64,000 nt of DNA from Rhinopomastus cyanomelas (Eukaryota; Chordata; Aves; Bucerotiformes; Rhinopomastidae). This document shows positions 40,101 through 52,100 of the stretch, in pieces. Position numbers and translations under genes: made by a program. How positions within the stretch are numbered: the stretch's first letter is position 1; each line of letters begins with the position of its first letter. The notes beneath the pieces were generated by a model. It did no database searches. It was not told the origin of the DNA and saw nothing but the letters and a program-made list of their open reading frames with translations. The stretch spans positions 310,001 to 374,000 of the forward strand of contig VXBP01009307.1 of NCBI GenBank assembly GCA_013400115.1, in the 5' to 3' direction.

Positions 40101-43100
40101 TTAGAGCCTTATGGAGAGCATTCCTGGGTGACTGAGAGGAGGGAACAAGTCTCAACCATTTGTTTTAGATGATTCAAGTATTTATTCTGTTTGCCTTCCC
40201 CATGTGACCAGCCAAGCAGTAGCTTTTGCTGAAGGAGCAGTAGCAGAAGCACGAGCCCTCCTGACTTTAACAGACAAGACCTCACAAGGAACTGTTCCTT
40301 ACCAAAGGAACTCTGTAGCAAGTAACAATTTGTTATTTTGCATTAAGGAAAGAGATCACTGTAATCTGCAGACATGCATGAAAGGGCTACATGGAAACCA
40401 ATCTCAGCTGATTGGGACACGTTGACCTTAGGACCTTGTCCATGCGTGGGGGCAGATGTACCTTTGAGACAAGGGTGCTCTTTCCCTGTAACTCCTCTTT
40501 CTTGCAGAGCCCTCCCACAGAGCTCAAAAAGCTCAGCTGTGACAGATAAAACAACTTATGGGGTTGAGGCTCAAAAAACTGGACAGTCCTGTGGGACTCG
40601 CAGGGAAATACAGGACTCTGCCAGTGGGCTGAGACTGCAGGAACCCTCTGGTCAGTGGACTAAGGCAGCTTGTAGAGAACCTGAGGAAGTTTCGTTCCAG
40701 CTACAGCAAGTGAAGGTAACTAGGACAGGGATTTCACACAGTGCAATGCACAGAGGAGCTGCAGCTTATCCCATGCAATGCCATTGCTAGGAAGCAGCTG
40801 TGCTAGAGCCATGGTCTGGATGACCAAGAGCATGGCTGGCACAGCAGTGAAGGGCCCTTTCACACAGGACATTCTTTGCATTTATCTAAAGATTTCTATC
40901 TAAAGATCTCATGTCAGCCCAAGGTTACAGATAACAGGACAATGACTAGAATATGCTGGAATAACCTACGGCTGTATTTTCTACTTTGGGTTGTTAAATA
41001 ACACCAGCTTTTAGGATACAGTAGAACAAGGAACCAAACAAACAGAAAACCCTGAAAGGACCTACGGCACTCGTATGCTGTCAAACAGTTACATCACTAT
41101 CTAATTGTACGCATTATGAGTCTAACAAAGGAGACAGCAGAGCCCAGCGACAGGGCAGATTCCTACAAACTCTAAATGCTCCACTTACAGAGATTTCTCA
41201 GAAATTATTTTTAAAAAAGGTATCTTTGCCAGTTTGTGGTTTATGATTCTCACATCCGCCTATTTCTAGATTCCTGCCAGGACCAGACTTGTTGGCCTTA
41301 AGCACTGTACCTACCCCTCATGCCTCAGTTTCCTTACCTAAAAGTAAAGATTAATGACATTTCCAAGCGAATGCTCAGTATTTCACAAGGCAAGTATTTC
41401 ACAATAATCTTCTCCCCATGGGACAGTGCCCTGCACTTCTGGTCTCACTGTACGATTAACTGGAAACAGGGCCAAAACATGCTGGTTTGCACATGGGTTT
41501 TCAAGCCCTATTTCACACAAGAACTTTTGTTCAAAATCAGCAGATCTCCAAAGTATTTTCATTCATTTCTAGGCTTTTAAACAAAATGTTATTACATAGA
41601 GCCTTTCAGCCTGTTGAGTTCTGCAAAAGGCATAGTTAAAACTTCCAACAAATGCCTCAAACTGAAAATTGCAGACAGAGCTTTCTGTAAAAATTAAGGA
41701 ATTCAATTTTTCTTCCCCTCATTTTTTTTTTCTCTTTAACAAAATTCATTCTAACATCTTCCCTGGTTCCTCAGCTCCCCATTACCACTACTCCTGGTGT
41801 TCCACTGATGCTAGCCTGACTAGAAAATTTAAGAACAGAATATACTCTGAGAGATGTGGCCTATGAAGTCCTCCATCTCCCGTTTTTAGGGAAGTCACTT
41901 TAAATACAACAGTAATTCCAGAGATGAGCAATAGAAGTTAATGACTCATCAAAAGAACAGGAAATAGGAAACTTTAAGACTTTAAAGACACAGCAAATAG
42001 AAGCTATTTCATGTCATGTACAACACAACCACCCCAACTACAGTATTTCACGCTCAGTGGGGGGAAGCAGCATTTGAGACCATCTATCACAGTAATTATG
42101 TGATGCTGCAGGGAGTACGACTTTTTTATTCAGTTTGACCCTGAGCACCATCAAAATGGAAGACTGCAAACATTTGAGAAGTGATATATTAGTACCAGTC
42201 ACCATTTAAACAAGAAAGATTTGATAAAAAAAAATTAAAGTAAATAATTCATAGGCCAAAATCCACTCTCACTGTGTATTGGGAACTATTCCCCAGAAGG
42301 CCAAGTTAACTGGGATTTGTCCCTATGAAACAAGATTTCACATGAATTCTTGAACTCCAGTGCTATCATGCAACTTCAGGCAGAAATAACTTATCTGCTT
42401 CTTCATGGTCTTCAGTCTTCAAGCCCAATCTCATCCTCCTTCCATGCAGAAAGCCATTCCTTAGAACTTTAGTCTACATTGATGCCAGAACAGATCTGAT
42501 CTATAATGAGTAGTAAGAGCAGCACCCTTCACCCAAACAGCCAAAATCCACAGGCATCTCCTCCTGTTACTGTAGTTTTGCTGTATAACCCACAAAACCT
42601 CTTCCGTTTGCCATAGCTAAAGTTGATGCCATGTGCCTGTGTGCAGGTAACACAAGGGTCTGCTGATCTCCTGTTCACCCTCCTGCCTGACACCTGCCCC
42701 AGTGCTCATCTGCCACCCACCCCTGCCTTGGAGCAGATTACTTGAGGATTTATTCCCAAACAGGGCATAGGGATAAAAATAGGCAACAGTCTACCCTCCC
42801 ACCTAGTTGTTTCATTCACTTGTTTTGCACTGTCATGATAGGCTGTAAGCTCTTCAGAGCAGAAAAGGCCTTTGTGAGAGACACATGCATGGTGCCCTAT
42901 CAGGTGTCCCCAACCCCAACTACCTGAGGGATACAACCACTGCAAGAAAAGAAGCATTAAATACCGATACTGAAATCCCATGAGCTAAGCTTTCCAATTC
43001 AGGCCCTCATCAACGAAGAACTCTCCTCATCCTGATCACAAGACTGCGGATCATCATCTACGCTCCATTCACTTCCAGAGGATTAAAAATCAGTCAGCTA

Positions 43101-46100
43101 GGTCTCTGCACTGGGGTAATCTGGAATATTATTCAGACCAATGCGTGTCTGAATGATGCTCTCCCAGTGTGTCCTCTGTCACCCTCAGCTGTGCCACCAA
43201 AAACACAATCATCAGTCTAACTGATGAAAGGACAATTCTCAGCTGTCTACAGGAAAACCAAAGCGTTTCTCCACAAGTTTTTGAAAGCTTGACGATGACT
43301 ACTTTAGCTTACATGAAACCCTCTTTCTCCACTGCATCTTCTATGCAGATGCTACTTCTACAAGAACAAAACATCTGTGTCTTTTGAAGACAGCACCAGT
43401 AACAGAGCTGGTAGCAGAGCTGCTTTGACTGACTGCCTTAACCTAAACATCTCCTACTTTGCATTGTTTGTGAGGCTTTTTACTGTAGAGAGGGGGCAGT
43501 ATCTAAAATCCTCACAAGACTATTTAACATTTACTGGCAAAAATGCGGTGTTTCAGTGAAATTTGATATTTTCTTTCATCAAAGGCAGGGAGCCTCAGCC
43601 CACATGTTAACAGTCATGTAGCAAGCCTACTGTACATGCTACAACTGAAGATCCTTTAACAATTAGAATTCATTTAGGCTGGGAGAGAGTAGGGGTCAGA
43701 GCAAAGAGATGGCTCTGGAATTGATCTAAACTGGAATTCACCCATCCTGGCTGTAAGCATTAAATGGTCAGTTGGGTATTCCAAATACTTGCTCGGATTC
43801 TGCAGCAAACCAGAAATGAAAGAACAGACTTAGCAAGGAGAACACTTTGTCCCTGGAAAATGAAGGAAAAGCATACAAGAACACTTCTTCTGAAGAGGAG
43901 GAAGAAAAAAAGTCTGCTGCACTAGGGAAAAAAAGCCACAAACTCCACCATTCTTTACTTTTACTGCAATTCAAGTTGGAGTCTGCTTCTCAGTTCCAGC
44001 CACAGCAGAATCTCCAGATCAAACTCATTAGTGTTTGTTAAATCCAGGTTTGCTGATAGAAACATGTAGGACTGCAAACAAAATCAGTCTTGGGCCTTGA
44101 AAGAGGATGTGCCTCTTTAATTGAAAAAAGCAGAGTAATCATTCATTTATTTAACCCAGAGATGATTATAATCTGAAAACCTTGAAATCCTCTTACACAA
44201 CAACTGTTTTGGCAAGCCCCTCTGTGTTCCAACAAATATTAAACTGTGCTTGCCATTTGTCTAAGGAATCTTGTATTAATAAACATGAAGAAGAACACTT
44301 TTACCTCCCACACTCAATGACAGAAGAAAACAAAGACCAGCTGTATTCATCAATGGATCCTTGTTCTGCACATAAAGGCTAATTACATTTTACTTCAAGC
44401 CTACACATGGAAAACTTTGCTGCTGCCATCTTGTCAAATTCAGCTTCTGGTATTCCAGCTGACAGGCTGCAATGACTGCACATAATCAACTGCTTTTTGG
44501 CATTAACAACTTCAGCACCCTGAATGCAAGTACCTGCAGGGCTGGGGAAGGGGCACGGGCAGCACCTCTGCTCCTGCTGGACACACATTACACTGGCAAA
44601 GGAACGGGGTGGAGCGGGAGGTTATAAACTGGGGTGACAAAAGCTAATTTGACCGGAGATTTTCATTTCAGCTTGGGATGTCATTTGAAGACATCCTGGT
44701 AGTGTCAAGTGGGGACGGTACTGCTGTACCTCAAAAAATACTATGAACAATGGTGTTCTGCAAAGATAAACAAGTGGACAGAAGGATTTCCAGCGTGAAG
44801 ATCACAACAACCAGTCGCTAAGACAAAACCCAGACTCCTTCATGCTGATACCGAAGACTTCTTACTGTGTATTTTTTGCTTGAAGGACTTTCAAAGTTAC
44901 CAACAGTTGAAAGAAAAGCTTTATTCCAAAACTGAAAAGCTTAAAAGCACTGTTAGCTTTAAAAAAGTCACAATTATCTTTTTTTTTCCTGAAGGCACTC
45001 CAATTCATCTGCCTCAAATAAGTGCCTGTAAAACTAACAATTCTGGCCTAAGATAAAAATCACATGTTTTTAAAACATGAAATAAAAATTGGCAATACAA
45101 GTAGCTTTTCAGACCTAGATCAAAAGAGTTTCTTTTTAGAAAAGAATCAAACTGTCTTTCACTGGTTTTATTGGTGTTTTTTCCAACATTTCTCTCCCAG
45201 CTTTTACAATTAAAAGAGATGACTCAACTTCACTGTCCACATTCAGTTCCCTTTTCATGTTTTTGTAGATTTCCATATTGCAAAATTTGGGCTTCTAACA
45301 CCACAGATGACTGCCATTATGCAAGAACTAGTCCTGCCATAAATAGCTAAAGCAATGATAACATATTTCGGCTGTTATTAGGTCCCACAAGTTTGTTTTC
45401 ACAGTACATTAGTTGGGGAGATAAAGCCCATGCTTAATGCCTGCAGAAGGATTCAGTTCCATAATCACTATATTCTAGACCCAGCCTTCATGATCGTTCT
45501 GCTAGAGAACACAATAAACTTCTTGTAACTGCAGATGCTACTTCTTTTACACAATTTTCTGTGTATCAGGTAGGAATCATATTCAAGATTTCTGTGTAAT
45601 TCTCTCCGAAAAAAAGGAAACCTGTCAAGAACACAAACAGGCATTCTGGAGTATGGGGTTTGTTCCCTGTAAGATAAATTACAGTACTTAGGGAAACAGC
45701 ATTAAAAACTGAAGCAAACGCTCTGTAAATAAAACCATTCAAGAGGGTGAGGGGTTATTAGGTTTGGTGCCTACGAGCATCAAGCCTTGATCTCTGACTG
45801 TTCCTGGAGAGGTGACTGCATGACAAAATAACAGCAACAGAGCTGCCAGCATCTATTATGTGCAGGACAAATAAATAATAAAGGCAATCTGCAGTAACCA
45901 AAGACTCCATCAGATGCAACATTGGTATGTGTCTCAGAAAACGATGAAATGAATGAGGGAGGAAAATACTTCTCATCTGGACAGTGGAACTCAAAGGAAA
46001 CTGGATTTACAAAACAAACCCAAACTTCCCTAACATACTACCCTAACTGACGTAAACACCATTTCCACTCCAGCATCTATTCTTAACTCCTATGAACTGT

Positions 46101-49100
46101 AAGCTTCAAGTTCCCTCAGTGTGGAGTGAGAGCCACAACACTCACAGAACCATTCATTGAGAAATCCAAACTTGCTCCCAATTTGAATTGTGTTCAAAAT
46201 CCTTTATTGTCACGGCTGCCATGAGCCACCCTGGAAAGCACTTCCCTAGGGACAAAAGCAAGAACCACTTGATCACTGCCTACTTGGAAGCCAAAGTGAA
46301 AGTGGGGCTCTGTGGCACAGGGGTGGTGGGCACAGGGAAGTGATGTGCATTTTCCAACCCTTGCCCTTGCAGCAGGCCTGCAGCACTCTGAAAGAGCTCC
46401 TTGCTCATCCCACTTCCAGACACTGAAATGACTTCTTTGGTTTAATACCGCTGATCATGAGAATTCCTTCTCATTAGTAAAGTTCCTTAAATATGAAGGC
46501 TTCAAAGCAAAGCAGCAAAAGTCTGTCTCTTTTTTTGTTGTTTCCTGCGCTCGTTGTTAATAAAACCAGGGGATAATTCAAAACAGTAGCTATTAAGACA
46601 ATAATACGTATTTCTGAAACTTCCCTTCATGTTCCACTTGAGAACAAGTAAAATCTGCCCCAAATGCTACTCTCTGTAATTTGTGATGAATTTGGCAGAC
46701 TAATGACTGATACCCCAAAAGTGCAAAAAGCCAGGGTAGCTAACAGTGAAACTGAAATCCACTGCTAAGATGAATTTTATTTTCACTGAAATTGGAAGAA
46801 CCCAGTAAATATTTCTGAAATTGACCTATTTTTAAATAAAATAAAAGAGACACACAGTAAACACAGCACCTGAAAAGGAAACTAGGAGTGCAGCAGCACA
46901 TGCGCCAGGAAAAGTGTCACGGTGGGCGGAAAAAAATATGAAAATTAATAATCTCTCTATAGGAGGCCAAATTATGACCGTGTTTTCCAACAAATGTGGA
47001 CTCTGAACTTCCTCCATCTTGTCTATCTCCAACAGACAGATGCAAAACATAAAAGCATTCATACCCTGAAGGGAGACATAGAAAGAAAACAGTGACATCT
47101 TACTTTGCGGTAGTTTCTTCGTCGTATTTTGTTTTCATATCAAATAGTTCTGTTCTGGTTTTTTCCAAGGCTAAAAGGCACAAACACGAAGCATTACAGC
47201 ACTGTAACAGCAGTGAAAAGCAAAAAGACTATTTTTTCTTTTATTCAGCCACACATAAAGCTGTACAGCTCCTGATGAAATACTCTCTGCTTTATGTTTC
47301 TACGCATGCAAACCATTACGACTTAGAAAAAAGGGAGGTTTTGATTCTTCACAATTTCTTACGGTATTTGTTTTACATTGCAAAATCTCCCGTTTCTGCT
47401 TAACAAAGTTAGACATCACTGATTTCCTACTAAGCTGGCTAAACTGGTGGCTCATTTGAAATACTTACTGCGCTAATTCAGGGAATAATATGTTCCCGTT
47501 TAGTAAACAAAACCAAATGTGTCCAGACATGGAACCTCCAAATACAGAGATATGAAAATTAATGGCTAGCAGGTAAGAGGGACGGGGAAGACACACTGGT
47601 GGAAGATAAACCCTGATCACTACATGGATTTACCACAGTGAAACCAGAGCAAAACACCCCTTGGATTAAAAGCTCTAAGACCTGCTTTAATGGCAGCGAT
47701 GCACTAAAGCCACAGGGGCTTTGGGCTTAGCCACTGTATTTGCCAACAGACTGGCTGCAACGCGAGTGTTTGCTATGATGCCCAAAAGAAGCTCTGATTC
47801 ATAAAGCATGTTCCAGAGTTGTTGGACGTCTCTTTATTTGCAAAAGCCAGTTCACACACAGTCCTGATGTATTTCATAGTCTCTGCCCTCTCACCTCCAG
47901 CCTGATCATTGCTATAGTCAGAACAGTGTTGTCAAACCTGTTTGCAAAGCTTGAACTTTGTGTTCGGCTTCTTCCAGCTTTGAGGCTGTTGACATCTGTG
48001 TCTCCTGAAATTTTCTACAGAGGGAAGAGAAGAGGCGAGAACGGAGCTCATAATTGTGTTAAGCAACTTATTTGTATTTTGCAAATTTGGAATATAGAGT
48101 GATTAAATGTCTCAGCTGTAATCAGACAACTGACAACACCACAGAGACTATAAGGTGCTTCAATGGAACCCATAAATCATGTCACATTGCAATACTGTTC
48201 ATACTTTGCAGTCCCACTTATTAAAATTTTAACAGTGTAGCCACCTCATAACATAAGCTGTGAACATGATACAAGAGCTGACTGCTATATAAATGACAAC
48301 TTTAGTGGAAGGCTTTCTTGAGCATAATTTGTTTTGGAAATGTCACACACATTAAGAAAATTGTCAGCAAGCACCCTCTGTTGTACAAAGTTAGTACAAG
48401 AAGAATGATACATTTCCATTTTACTGTCATAATGAAGAAATTTGTTGCCATAACTGATACAGTGAATAGATGCCGCAGCTGCTTCATCAGAGCTGCAATG
48501 GATGCCAAACGTAGTAATATTATTAGCTGTGCTTTAAAAACACACACACACATTTCAAAACAAATCTCACATTGCTATTTTCTATATAACAGCAAACCTT
48601 TAATCTGCTCACATTTCTTATGTCCACAGGCAATATTTTCTTGTTTGTGTCAGTTACACACGTTTTAACATTATCTGGCCATCCAGTCACCACAGTCTGT
48701 GCTCAAGGCTAGTCTAGGAGAGTTATAAAATCTCCCTTTGAAGGGGAGTTGCTCCAGCATCTCCCAGGAGTCGCTGTTTTTTACAAAACTGCTTGCAAGA
48801 TATTCTGCACATTTCAGAATTGTGAAATGGCTTATGAAACTCCCAGCAGCATACCTGCGCTCCATAGGGTGCATAAATTTATTCTCCAACCCTGCTGGCC
48901 AGGTTAATAACTATTCATAGCAAGAAACATGCGTCAGTTCCCTTCGTACCAAATTACAGACACTGAGAACACAAAACCTCTCTCATACACACATTTACTT
49001 GCATTCCATGAGCCAACACTTCATTTTCAAGCAATAGCTTAATTGCATTTGTGCACACCACTGCTTACATGCCACTTACAAAAAGCAACCACAGATATCG

Positions 49101-52100
49101 ATGAATTAAAAAAAGCTTTGCAGCCACTGTTAGACTCTTCCCTCTCTGACCTGAATTTAAACAATCAACTCACCCAGAAGTTCAAGAGAACTGGATGGTC
49201 CACACTAGGCTGATTATAGCTGCAGTGCTATTGTTCATAGGGTAAATAAATTTTCAAGATATGGGATGCAGCCTTACAAAACTCCCTGCTCTTGTCCTGC
49301 CTGATTTATTTACCCAATAATCTACAAGGTCCAAATATTCCCTGTTCACTGGCAAACAGTGAGAAGTACACCCAAGATATTTCTGAAAATTAGCAGTAAC
49401 TAAAACACTCCTTCAGTTTTGCCATGTTCCTAATTCAGGAGCACATGCCCTCTCCTAGACGCCACCTCAGAAGCACAGGTAACCCAGTCTCCTGGGTACA
49501 GTGTTTAATCTTAAGGAGCCCAGGGTTCTACATCCTGTCCAGTGGCACCATAACACACAAAGCAGACAGAGCAGACTGAGTTACACTGGTGGCTAATGGA
49601 GAAAGATTAGTGTCACAAAGGACGGTTCAGTTAGTGAAGAATAAAGGCAGGTTTACACCCTTCCAAACATGACATCCCTCTCCACAACACTATTGGAAAG
49701 AGACAACCCATCCTTGTTCTACTCCCACACTTTCACAACTGTTTTTCTGTGCAAAGTTGAGCACCAAAATGATTCCATGTCAAACCACTCAATATAGGAG
49801 CTGTCTCAGTCCCCTCAGAAAAGTTCTGGCTGGAAAGATTAAAAGATTAAATGTCTCTCCTCCTTGACAACACCTACAGACCTACACACGCACACTCACC
49901 TCTCCTTCTCCGCAAAATCATTTTGTAACTTCTGTTCTTTTTCAAGGGCTATGTTCTCCGCTTGGTTCTTCAGAGTCTGTTCATATTCCCGGATTTTCTC
50001 TTTAAGTGCTTTTATTGTAACCTCTACAGAAAAACAATACAGGAAGAATGAGTTCACACAGCTCCACGTGGTTCCACAACACAAGGCTCTATTTACCCCG
50101 TAGGCTGAGTGTGTTTTAAACTTTAGCTCTTCAACTCTGACACAAAATCAATGAATATGAGTCCCTTTGGAGACCTTTTACTCCCTAAATGTTAAATTGA
50201 ACTTTAAGTGTTTAGGTTGAGAAGGATCAATGGAGTTTGCTGGAAAGCAGAGTCAAGAAGGTTCCTCTAACATGACTTTTAAAGAAAAGTAGGTGAAAAA
50301 AATCAATTGGAAAATATAATATCACCTTATTGACTAGTCTCAAATTAGCTCACACTGAGTGGAGATTAATAAAGTCCCAGCATGGGTTTACGTCATGTCT
50401 GCACACAGGACAGTTAATTCACATAACTGTGCTGGTGTTAAAGTCGGCCGTTTCACTGCAGCTCATGCACAGAGGCAAGCTAACACTAATGGAACACGTA
50501 TCTGGGATACGGCTATGTTCTGCCTCACAACTGATGAAAAATACTGCAGTTAAGACCTAACTGCTCCATTACAGTAGATCAGCTCCAACAGACATGCTGA
50601 GGCCCTTCAGACTCTAGCTGCTCTAACTGCCTTGTTATTGACACTGGCTTTTACGCACACGCGTTAGCAGTTAGAACTTTCCGAGTGCACTTGTAGCCTT
50701 CCAGCGAATTTGCAGAAACCTTTTCTCTTGGCTAAAGAGGCTGGTCCACATTTACTGTGCTTGGAATGGATGAGAGAAGGTGCATAAAACTGACGCTGGT
50801 GTGCAGGCACTGACAGGCAGCATCTTGTAACATGCCCCTATCAGCTCCTGTGTGAGAACCTTCTGATCCCACCCACAGGGAAGGACTGAATCCTTATAGG
50901 GCTCGGAAGAGGAAAAGCGGGACATTCACCAGAGCCTGCTTTGTAACAATAACAGAATTTGGAAACAGCCTTGGAATGCCAACACACTTGCAGCTAGCAA
51001 TGCATTTCAGTATACATACTGAGAGATGCAATGCTTTAAAGACATCAGCTCATTAACAGATGTCATTAATGGTGCTTTAGGGAAAAACACCTTTGGACAG
51101 TAAAAGTTTCACATTCCACAGAAACACGGCAGAAATACAAACTCTACTATGAAAGGTAAAGACTATTGGCTTTGGGGGAAAAACTTCTCAATAATAATCA
51201 CAAAAAGCCCCACATAATCCTTTCAAAGTCTACACTCTGAGACCTGAGAACTGTAAAGCTGGTGACAATGTCCACTGTCTGGCAGCTAGGCTGAAGGCTA
51301 CTGTGACCACAAGACCAGGAAGAAAAAGTGACAAAAATGACTGTCAGCAAACCAGCTATTTTTGAATGAAGGAGTGGAGACTTTTTACAGGGCAAAAGTC
51401 AGAGGAGGCTCATTACTGAGTAACAAGCTGTGGAAAGGACACAGCACTATTTCTTTAAGCAAAGGTAAACTCTCCCCTGAGATCCCTGAAGTAATACAAA
51501 TTCTGATCTTTTCCTGAAAGAGCAGAGGATTCTCCTTCACACAGACAGAAGGATGCCTGTTCGTACGTACAGAGGATGTACTCCTTCTACTAGAGGCACC
51601 TTTGCTCCAGGTATTTTCAGTCATAAATCTGCAAAGAATGAAGATCTACAGAGAAGTGGAGAGTGAAGTAATGGAAAGACATGCACTCACATCACGACAA
51701 AATCTGAAAGTTTAATTTTAAAAGGAAACAAAATTGCAGAAGTAAATGCAGGGGCACAAATATGGGCAAACCGTATGACCATTGTAACAAAATCTCTGTT
51801 TATCTGTAGGCACCTAGCAATAGATGAGCTGGATAATCTTCTACACTGCCTGAAGAATCAAATGCCTTCTTCACTCTTCAGGTCAGCCAAAGCCTGTTAG
51901 CCACTGCCATTTGTTCCAGGTTTGGAAGAACCTCTTACAGGCACCATATAGCTCATACGGAACCCTCCAAACAAAGATTAACTGAACAAAGCACACTTAG
52001 CTAAAAATGAGCTTTTCTGTGGATATCTTATTAATCCCTGCTTGAACAGAGTGCAAAACTAGTGCACTGGAGTGAAAATGTAAAGACTAAAGTTGTGAAA

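Larger units (their letters stand above)
13789..47103 (-). other. CUX1 large intron between exons 8 and 9
   Basis: This 33.3-kb intron is the largest in the window. It holds most of the CR1 copies (17.3, 23.9-24.3, 26.0, 27.1, 31.0 and 33.1-36.8 kb), a CA-type microsatellite (23300), a G-rich run (38572) and one assembly gap. Outside these, the stretches 13789-17333, 17912-23299, 24304-25995, 27201-31019, 31232-33101 and 36834-47103 show nothing I can name. Confidence 0.85.

Noticed and set aside
40374..40790. 138-codon plus-strand open frame
   Set aside because: No recognisable family, no promoter or splice signals, and low-complexity composition; probably chance.
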